This document shows, piece after piece, positions 1 to 4,409 of a stretch of 10,276 nt of DNA (its first letter is position 1; the number at the start of each line of letters is the position of its first letter). The stretch is from an uncultured Collinsella sp. (lineage in GTDB: Bacteria; Actinomycetota; Coriobacteriia; Coriobacteriales; Coriobacteriaceae), in the NCBI GenBank assembly GCA_937937835.1, contig CALDBJ010000001.1, positions 1 through 10,276 of the forward strand. The letters run 5' to 3'. A program made the position numbers and the translations under genes. Below the pieces are notes generated by a model. It saw nothing but the letters and a program-made list of their open reading frames with translations, was not told where the DNA came from and made no database searches.

Positions 1-1142
1 TACATCGACGGAATCTGCTTGAGCGCCTCGATGGTGCTGCTGTCCAGGTGCTCGTCGGTGTCGAACATGGTGTAGGCGTTTTCGCCGGCGGACTCGTTGG
101 TCATGCGCTGCACGTTGGCGTTGTCCTTGGCAAGGATTGCCGTTATCTGGCCGATCATGTTGGGCACGTTGGCGTGCAGGCAGGCAATGCGGCTTGCGGC
201 GCGTGCCTTACCCATGCTGCAGGCGGGGTAGTTGACGCTGTGGGCGATGTTGCCGTTCTCCAGGTAATCCTTGAGCTCGCTGATGGCCATGTCTGCGCAG
301 TTGGCCTCGGCCTCGCCGGTGCCGGCGCCCGAGTGCGTGGTGATAAACGTATTGGGCATCTTGACCGTCTTGGGCGTGGCGAAGTCGCAGCTAAACCAGC
401 TGAGCTTGCCCTCGCGCAGGGCAGCGTCGACGGCGTCCTCGTCAATGATGGTTTCGCGCGCGTAGTTGATGAGCACGGCGTCGGGTGCCAGCAGGTTGAT
501 CTGCTCGGTGCTGATCATGCCGATGGTGTCTGCCTTGCTGGGCACATGCACGGTGAGGTAGTCGCAGCCGCGGCACAGATCCTCGAGCGTGCCCACGCGC
601 TGCACCTCGCGGCTCAGCACCCACGCGTGTTCGACGGAAATGAACGGATCGTAGCCGTAGACGTCCATACCCAGATCGACGCAGGCGTTGGCGACCTTGG
701 AGCCCACGTTGCCCAGGCCGATGACGCCGATACGCTTGCCCTTGAGCTCGCGGCCCACAAAGGCCTTCTTGGCCTTCTCAGCATCGACCTGGATCTCGGG
801 GTCGTCGGCGTTGTCGCGCACCCAGTTCATCGACTGCACCACGCCGCGGCTCGAAAGCACCAGCATGCCCAGGACGAGCTCCTTGACGGCGTTGCTGTTG
901 GCGCCGGGGGAGTTAAAGACGACGACGCCCTTCTTGGCGTACTCCTCGACGGGGATGTTGTTGACGCCGGCGCCGCAGCGGGCGATGGCGCGGATGCCCT
1001 CGGGCAGCTCGTAGCCGTGCAGGTCGGTGGAGCGCATCAGGATCGCGTCGGCCTCCTCGGCGGTGCCCACAAACTCGTAGCCCTCGCCAAACTCGACTTT
1101 GCCGTCCTTGGTGATGTCGTCGATGGTCTTAATCTTACGCAT
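1..1142 (-). CDS. serA: D-3-phosphoglycerate dehydrogenase (3' end outside window)
   Basis: Oxidises 3-phosphoglycerate to 3-phosphohydroxypyruvate with NAD+, the first committed step of serine synthesis in the cytoplasm. 380 full codons are present and the gene runs off the left edge with an incomplete codon TA, probably Tyr; relatives of this short form end only a few residues later. Seen: NAD-binding Rossmann motif VIGLGNVG with the glycine loop at residues 142-147, catalytic-type Arg229 in NYARET, His270 in TTHSGAG, and a C-terminal ACT-like segment from about residue 317. Where many dehydrogenases of the family have LDVFE, this one has CDFAT (Asp253); I recall similar TDFP-type sequences in short clostridial SerA proteins. 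The start is ATG at 1142, with AAGGAG at 1150-1155 seven bases upstream. It lies 72 bases after serC on the same strand, so the two form a serCA operon. The ACT segment suggests amino-acid feedback control (inference). Confidence 0.94.
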   Translation of the reverse strand, partial: MRKIKTIDDITKDGKVEFGEGYEFVGTAEEADAILMRSTDLHGYELPEGIRAIARCGAGVNNIPVEEYAKKGVVVFNSPGANSNAVKELVLGMLVLSSRGVVQSMNWVRDNADDPEIQVDAEKAKKAFVGRELKGKRIGVIGLGNVGSKVANACVDLGMDVYGYDPFISVEHAWVLSREVQRVGTLEDLCRGCDYLTVHVPSKADTIGMISTEQINLLAPDAVLINYARETIIDEDAVDAALREGKLSWFSCDFATPKTVKMPNTFITTHSGAGTGEAEANCADMAISELKDYLENGNIAHSVNYPACSMGKARAASRIACLHANVPNMIGQITAILAKDNANVQRMTNESAGENAYTMFDTDEHLDSSTIEALKQIPSM

Positions 1143-1199
1143 AGAAAAACTCCTTAGCAGGTTTTGATCTAAACAGGGTGGTTTGAGATGGCTGGTCGG

Positions 1200-1214
1200 C
1201 CCGCGTGCTGCGGG
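1200..1214 (-). other. Small intercistronic hairpin after serC
   Basis: Immediately after the serC stop codon the transcript reads CCCGC, five bases, GCGGG: a perfect 5-bp GC stem. No T run follows, so it is not a convincing terminator. It could stabilise the serC end of a shared serCA message or modestly reduce readthrough into serA. The role is inference. Confidence 0.3.
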
Positions 1215-2339
1215 CTAGTTAGATCGCGGGCTCAAACTATGCTGCGCTTCGAAGTCCTTCATGTACGAGGCCAGTGCCTGCACGTCTTCCATGGTTACGG
1301 CGTTGTAGACGCTGGCGCGCATACCGCCCACCAGGCGATGGCCCTTGACGTTTTGAATCTGGTGCTCGGCCGCGCCTGCGACAAAGGCCGCATCGAGCTC
1401 GGCGTCGCCGGTACGGAACGTGACGTTGGCGATGGAGCGACTGTCTGTCTGCATGGTGCCGTGGAACAGCTCGCTGTGCTCGAGCAGGTCATAGAGCAGG
1501 TTGGCCTTGGCCCAGTTGCGCTCGGCCATGGCGGCAAGTCCGCCGGTCTGCTCAACCCAACGGAACACCTTGTCGCACACGTAGATGCCAAAGGTGTTGG
1601 GCGTGTTGAGCATGGAGCCCTTGGCGGCCTGGGTCTTGAGGTCCATGTACTGCGGCGTCTGCGCAAAGGCGGGGCCATCTGCGATGAGGTCGTTGCGCAC
1701 GATGACCACGGTCACACCCGCGGCGCCGGCGTTTTTCTGCGCGCCGGCGTAAATGAGCCCGTAGCGCTCAACGTCGAGCGGCTGCGACAGAAAGCAGCTC
1801 GAGACATCGGCGACCAGCGGTACGTCGCCGCAGTTGGGCAGCTCGTGGTACATGGTGCCAAAGATGGTGTTGTTCTGGCAGATGTAGACGTAGTCGAGCC
1901 CGTCGCCCGCGGCCTCGGCGGCAATGCGCGCGTTGACGTCGGCCATGGTGGGAATGCGGTCGAAATTGGTGTCCTCGGAGCTCGCGAGCAGTACGGCCTC
2001 GCCGTACTTGGCGGCCTCTTTATACGCCTTGTTGGCGAAGTTGCCGGTCACGACGTAGCCGGCGCGGCCGCGGCGCATGAGGTTCATCGGGATGCCCGCA
2101 AACTGCAGCGTGGCGCCGCCCTGCAAAAACAGGACACGGTAGTTGCCGGGGATGCTCAGCAGGCGACGCAGGGTTGCCTCGGCGTCGTCGATGATCTGCT
2201 GGTACATGCTAGATCGATGGCTCATCTCGAGCACGGACATGCCGCAACCGCGGTAGTCCATCATCTCGTCGGCGATCTCGGCGAGCACGCTTGTAGGCAG
2301 CGCGGCCGGGCCAGCTGAGAAGTTGTGCACACGTGCCAT
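1215..2339 (-). CDS. serC: Phosphoserine aminotransferase
   Basis: PLP-dependent transaminase converting 3-phosphohydroxypyruvate plus glutamate to O-phosphoserine plus 2-oxoglutarate, the step after SerA. In some bacteria the same enzyme also serves pyridoxal phosphate synthesis. At 374 residues it is close to the usual 360-365. Seen: N-terminal HNFSAGPAALP (residues 5-15), typical of SerC; LFLQGGATLQF (70-80), whose GGAT contacts the cofactor phosphate; ADVSSCFLS (177-185) with the cofactor-binding Asp; the PLP Lys202 in AGAQKNAG; and the substrate-binding GGMRASVYNA (338-347) near the C-terminus. The start is ATG 2339 with a GAGGGG Shine-Dalgarno at 2349-2354, nine bases upstream. It is the first gene of the serCA unit and is divergent from the BREX operon. 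No disruption is visible. Confidence 0.97.
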   Translation of the reverse strand: MARVHNFSAGPAALPTSVLAEIADEMMDYRGCGMSVLEMSHRSSMYQQIIDDAEATLRRLLSIPGNYRVLFLQGGATLQFAGIPMNLMRRGRAGYVVTGNFANKAYKEAAKYGEAVLLASSEDTNFDRIPTMADVNARIAAEAAGDGLDYVYICQNNTIFGTMYHELPNCGDVPLVADVSSCFLSQPLDVERYGLIYAGAQKNAGAAGVTVVIVRNDLIADGPAFAQTPQYMDLKTQAAKGSMLNTPNTFGIYVCDKVFRWVEQTGGLAAMAERNWAKANLLYDLLEHSELFHGTMQTDSRSIANVTFRTGDAELDAAFVAGAAEHQIQNVKGHRLVGGMRASVYNAVTMEDVQALASYMKDFEAQHSLSPRSN

Positions 2340-2377
2340 CTTCTAGTTCCCCTCGTAGTCGTTTGAACGTTCGGGAT

Positions 2378-2386
2378 ACTTTAGCA
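2378..2386 (-). promoter_or_regulatory. Possible extended -10 promoter for serCA
   Basis: Read on the minus strand this is TGCTAAAGT, which fits the extended -10 pattern TGnTAnnnT and lies 39 bases upstream of the serC start. No recognisable -35 hexamer is seen 16-18 bases further upstream. The palindrome GAACGTTC at 2365-2372 sits about where transcription would begin and might be a small operator. Only the position and the -10 pattern support the call. Confidence 0.35.
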
Positions 2387-2433
2387 CAGTGGAGCGCCGG
2401 GCGCGACCGCATCGCGGTAAAACTCGAGTGCGC

Positions 2434-2442
2434 TGCTATGAT
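2434..2442 (+). promoter_or_regulatory. Possible extended -10 (TGCTATGAT) on the plus strand
   Basis: TGCTATGAT is a five-of-six match to TATAAT with an upstream TG, a good extended -10. It has no clear -35. It points rightwards, antisense to the small antitoxin-like ORF and towards the BREX operon 500 bases away. If active it would make an antisense or a long leader transcript; no convincing plus-strand gene starts directly after it. Low-confidence site. Confidence 0.22.
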
Positions 2443-2470
2443 TTACAGGATGGTTACATGGGGGGCGACC

Positions 2471-2644
2471 TTACCTGATGGCTCGCATCCGATCCGCCTC
2501 GGTCTTCGCTTGTTTCCAGGGGCGCACACGACCGTTGGTGAGGTCGTCATAACCATGAGCGATGGTACGTTGAATGTGATCTTCGCGTTCCTGAATGGTA
2601 GTTAGCGCGCGCGTCTGATCAGAAATAGGCTTTACGACAGGCAT
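2471..2644 (-). CDS. Small Phd/YefM-like antitoxin, probably an internally deleted remnant
   Basis: A 57-residue ORF starting MPVVKPISD and ending near YDDLTNGRVRPWKQAK. The first nine residues resemble the conserved opening of Phd/YefM-family antitoxins, and the second half resembles the C-terminal toxin-binding part of such proteins (an acidic residue followed by GRxRP). The central part, which usually carries a xxxNGxGxxAIVD-type strand and brings the family to about 80-90 residues, is missing, so I infer an internal deletion. The start is ATG 2644 because AAGGAG (2651-2656) lies six bases upstream; an in-frame ATG at 2668 lies upstream of that site. No toxin gene follows: ATG TAA appears just after the stop and then the serC promoter region begins. 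It may be a decayed toxin-antitoxin module or a solitary regulator. The family assignment is from memory of motifs only. Confidence 0.5.
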   Translation of the reverse strand: MPVVKPISDQTRALTTIQEREDHIQRTIAHGYDDLTNGRVRPWKQAKTEADRMRAIR

Positions 2645-2650
2645 ATGAAA

Positions 2651-2656
2651 CTCCTT
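2651..2656 (-). promoter_or_regulatory. Shine-Dalgarno deciding the start of the small antitoxin-like ORF
   Basis: AAGGAG on the minus strand, six bases before ATG 2644. It selects the shorter start over the in-frame ATG at 2668, which lies upstream of this site and has no comparable ribosome-binding sequence. Its good quality suggests the small ORF is still translated. Confidence 0.6.
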
Positions 2657-2684
2657 ACATAGAATCATATGTATAACTCTATGT
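2657..2684. promoter_or_regulatory. Operator-like inverted repeat upstream of the antitoxin-like ORF
   Basis: ACATAGA (2657-2663) and TCTATGT (2678-2684) are perfect 7-bp inverted arms around an AT-rich 14-base spacer that contains the palindrome CATATG (2666-2671). The minus-strand hexamers TTATAC (2671-2676) and TATGAT (2664-2669) inside it are possible -10 elements. An inverted repeat overlapping the promoter just ahead of an antitoxin gene is the usual place for autoregulation. The binding protein is unknown. Confidence 0.4.
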
Positions 2685-2830
2685 TGAGTGTAGCGGAGGG
2701 TGGCGTTGGGCGCGTGCGTGCCTGCATTCGTAAGCGCGGTTGTCTGGCAAGTGTGATTTGGGGCGACCTCGTTATAGTTTCTAAGCTGCGAAAATGACCG
2801 TTAACCGGATTAAATTTTGTTGCTCAACAT
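2685..2830. other. Intergenic stretch with no recognised gene
   Basis: No reading frame here has a plausible start, ribosome-binding site and recognisable product on either strand. The stretch becomes AT-richer towards 2771-2830 than the flanking genes, consistent with a regulatory or recombination junction between the serine operon with its small ORF and the BREX operon. Confidence 0.5.
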
Positions 2831-2873
2831 TTGACACTCTGGGCGTGGTAACTTTTTTACCAACAGGTATGAT
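2831..2873 (+). promoter_or_regulatory. Candidate BREX operon promoter region with inverted repeat
   Basis: TTGACA at 2831-2836 is a consensus -35 hexamer. At 17-18 bases spacing only T-rich, poor -10 sequences occur (TTTTTA at 2854-2859 or TTTTAC at 2855-2860). A better -10, TATGAT, lies at 2868-2873 but without a -35 at the right distance. Between them is the inverted repeat TGGTAA (2846-2851) / TTACCA (2857-2862), a possible operator. The combination suggests a regulated promoter for brxA onward, but which hexamers are used cannot be decided by reading. Confidence 0.35.
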
Positions 2874-2877
2874 TATT

Positions 2878-2923
2878 GTCATGTGCGCCGCGCCTGCCTG
2901 CCGGGTTGCGGCGCACTTGTGAC
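2878..2923 (+). other. GC-rich hairpin in the BREX leader
   Basis: GTGCGCCGC (2883-2891) and GCGGCGCAC (2908-2916) form a perfect 9-bp GC-rich stem with a 16-base loop. GTCA (2878-2881) and TGAC (2920-2923) can extend it by four pairs across a small interior loop. No T run follows, so it is not a standard intrinsic terminator. It ends 16 bases before the GGAG at 2940 and would lie in the 5' leader if transcription starts near 2831-2880. Possible roles are message stability, attenuation or a protein-binding site. Confidence 0.5.
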
Positions 2924-2939
2924 AGCCTTTGACACCCTT

Positions 2940-2954
2940 GGAGCGTGTACTGTG
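2940..2954 (+). promoter_or_regulatory. Shine-Dalgarno GGAG and spaced GTG start, out of frame with brxA in this copy
   Basis: GGAG (2940-2943) is followed after eight bases by GTG (2952-2954), the best-spaced initiation site before brxA. Read from that GTG the frame enters the 11-G tract and stops at 3081-3083, so it misses brxA. One extra G, or two fewer, would join it to brxA and give an N-terminus of VDVTTKSVRGGG (first residue Met) followed by VLTREQF. The alternative GTG at 2945 is in the brxA frame but only one base from GGAG. Confidence 0.55.
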
Positions 2955-3637
2955 GATGTAACCACAAAAAGCGTTCGGGGGGGGGGGTGCTCACCCGCGA
3001 GCAATTCCTCCCGCATGAGATGCGCATCGTCGCTGCCCTTCGTATGCAGGGCGCAAGCGACGAGCAGGTCATTGTACGCGTAAAGAGCGAGAACCTCTTT
3101 CAATATCCCACGGAGCGCATGGTCGCCAACCGCGCAACCGTGTGCCTTCGCCGCCTTGACGCCATGGTGCCCACGGACGCCGTATGCGCCGCGCGCGGCA
3201 TCGACCCCAAAACCGCCGTCGAGGCTGCGTCATCCCTAACCAGGCTCATGGCATCCGGCACTCCAACGCAGGCGGACCAGGCCATCTTCTACAGCATGAT
3301 CTGCCGCTACGATATCGTGCGCGAGCTGGTGCTCGTCGAGGTAGGGGAGCGCCTACAAAACTTCGATTATGCCTTTACGGCGGTTGACCTCAACGCCTTT
3401 ATGACACGCTTTACCACGGAGTATCCGGACGCGGCCCGCTGGACTGAGGCCACGGTCAAGCGCATTAAGGGCTCGCTCCGCCAGACGCTCCGCCATGCCG
3501 GCCTTATCGGCGAGGGCCAGGGCCCGGAGTCCGAGCGCCTGTCACCACTCTTCCTCGATTCCGATGTCGAGCGAGCCTTGGTTCAGCTGGGCGAGCAGTC
3601 GCTTATCGCGGCCCTTACCGGCAGGGCGGTGATGTAG
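2945..3637 (+). CDS. brxA: BREX protein BrxA (DUF1819), start set by a poly-G tract
   Basis: First gene of a type 1 BREX phage-defence operon. BrxA is a small DNA-binding protein with helix-turn-helix-like folds; in studied systems it contributes to phage exclusion and is, as I recall, not strictly required for host methylation. Seen: HEMRIVAALRMQGASDEQVI followed by KSENLFQYPTERM and CLRRLDAM, characteristic of DUF1819. The frame is open from GTG 2945 (230 codons); starts at GTG 2987 (216 codons) or ATG 3020 are possible, but none has a good ribosome-binding site. The well-spaced GGAG serves GTG 2952 in another frame. The 11-G run at 2977-2987 lies between that start and the conserved part, so expression probably depends on tract length and may be low in this copy. 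Family identity is confident, the start is not. The stop at 3635-3637 is one base before brxB. Confidence 0.9.
   Translation: MYCGCNHKKRSGGGVLTREQFLPHEMRIVAALRMQGASDEQVIVRVKSENLFQYPTERMVANRATVCLRRLDAMVPTDAVCAARGIDPKTAVEAASSLTRLMASGTPTQADQAIFYSMICRYDIVRELVLVEVGERLQNFDYAFTAVDLNAFMTRFTTEYPDAARWTEATVKRIKGSLRQTLRHAGLIGEGQGPESERLSPLFLDSDVERALVQLGEQSLIAALTGRAVM
2977..2987 (+). repeat. Homopolymer of 11 G at the brxA start
   Basis: Eleven consecutive G residues, the last being the first base of an in-frame GTG of brxA. No other mononucleotide run of comparable length was noticed in the window. Long G runs slip during replication and are typical contingency loci. Here a change of +1 or -2 brings the ribosome-binding-site-supported start at 2952 into frame with brxA. 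Sequencing error in the run is the main alternative. Confidence 0.9.
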
Positions 3638-3638
3638 C

Positions 3639-4331
3639 GTGGCTCCCGTCAAAAGCGCCGTCGACCCTGTTATCACCCCGGCGACCGATCTCACCACCAA
3701 TATCGGCATCCATTCTCGCAAGAGCGTCGTGGCGGCGCATGCCCGCTCCGAGCGCGTCTGTCAGGAATTTGAGCGCCGTGCGCAGCTTCTGCGCGAGTGC
3801 CTGTGCAGCGAGGACTTTTTGGCCAACAAGGGCATAGGCAATGAGATCGGCTTCCACACCTTTTGCTATGACCCCGCGCTGGAGTTTGAGGCGCGTGCAT
3901 TATTTGACACCCTTTCACGCGATGCCGAGGCCGACAAGCTTCCGTGCACGCTCAAGGTCGTGAACCTTTACGACGCCGTGCTGGCAATTCTCGAAAAGCG
4001 CCGTGTCCTCAAGGCTATCCCGCACCAAGAGGAGCGCCGCGGTACCCAGCGCGTGCTCGAGGACGTGGCCAAGTTCGCCTCGCCCGAGAAAGTCGCCGCG
4101 TACATCCTTGAGCAGACCGAGCCGCACGCGCCTGGAGACGTCGTTCTCATCACCGGCGCGGGCGAGGTTTTCCCGTTCTTTCGCATACACACGCTTCTCC
4201 ACTGCATGCTTGCGGATTTTGATGAGGTGCCTGTGGTCGCCGCCTATCCGGGCAGTTTCAACGGCTCTTCTTTCCAGCTCTTTAACCGTCTGCCGGCCGA
4301 CAACTACTACCGCGCCATCGATATCTCGTAA
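3639..4331 (+). CDS. brxB: BREX protein BrxB (DUF1788)
   Basis: Core BREX component of unknown biochemical activity. In model systems it is needed for both host methylation and phage exclusion and probably acts with BrxC, PglX and PglZ. Seen: the DUF1788 signature SEDFLANKGIGNEIGFHTF at about residues 57-75, then VVNLYDAVLAILEKR, the central VVLITGAGEVFPFFRIHTLL at about 167-186 and, near the C-terminus, AYPGSF and LPADNYYRAIDIS. At 230 residues it is longer than the roughly 190-200 I expect, because of a polar N-terminal stretch of about 34 residues. GTG 3639 follows the brxA stop by one base, which suggests translational coupling; an in-frame GTG at 3729 would give a family-like length but has only a weak AAGAG upstream. 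If coupling is strong, a frameshifted brxA could also reduce brxB translation. Confidence 0.95.
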   Translation: MAPVKSAVDPVITPATDLTTNIGIHSRKSVVAAHARSERVCQEFERRAQLLRECLCSEDFLANKGIGNEIGFHTFCYDPALEFEARALFDTLSRDAEADKLPCTLKVVNLYDAVLAILEKRRVLKAIPHQEERRGTQRVLEDVAKFASPEKVAAYILEQTEPHAPGDVVLITGAGEVFPFFRIHTLLHCMLADFDEVPVVAAYPGSFNGSSFQLFNRLPADNYYRAIDIS

Positions 4332-4397
4332 GCACGGCTCCCCGCAGACAAGTCCCTGCCGCCGGTAACAATCCTTTGCCATAACGTTCCCAAACCC

Positions 4398-4404
4398 AAA
4401 GGAG
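4398..4404 (+). promoter_or_regulatory. Strong Shine-Dalgarno for brxC
   Basis: AAAGGAG lies five bases before ATG 4410 and is the best ribosome-binding site of the operon. brxC therefore does not depend on coupling to brxB, from which it is separated by 78 bases with no convincing hairpin or promoter seen. Confidence 0.7.
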
Positions 4405-4409
4405 CACCC

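Noticed and set aside
48..1157. Plus-strand open frame of 369 codons opposite serA
   Set aside because: Its low-complexity Val/Ala/Gly/His/Asp-rich translation is the mirror of GC-rich coding DNA; the minus strand encodes a clear SerA with all motifs.
1188..2318. Plus-strand open frame of 376 codons opposite serC
   Set aside because: No recognisable domain; it lies antisense to a full-length SerC with PLP lysine and family motifs.
2406..2418. Short hairpin ACCGC-ATC-GCGGT as a terminator after the antitoxin-like ORF
   Set aside because: Five-bp stem without a T run on either strand; too weak to call.
2333..2605. Plus-strand 90-codon frame in the intergenic region
   Set aside because: Antisense to the antitoxin-like ORF, no good ribosome-binding site and no recognised product. 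The minus-strand ORF has a Shine-Dalgarno and a recognisable sequence.
2929..2957. TTGACA at 2929 as the -35 of the brxA promoter
   Set aside because: At 17-18 bases spacing the -10 would be GTGGAT or TGGATG, which do not fit, and transcription would begin after the GGAG ribosome-binding site.
2883..3083. 66-codon plus-strand frame spanning the hairpin and G tract as a separate small gene
   Set aside because: Its upstream part is the hairpin and its downstream part is brxA read in the wrong frame. It is better explained as the leader frame that joins brxA when the G tract has 12 or 9 bases.
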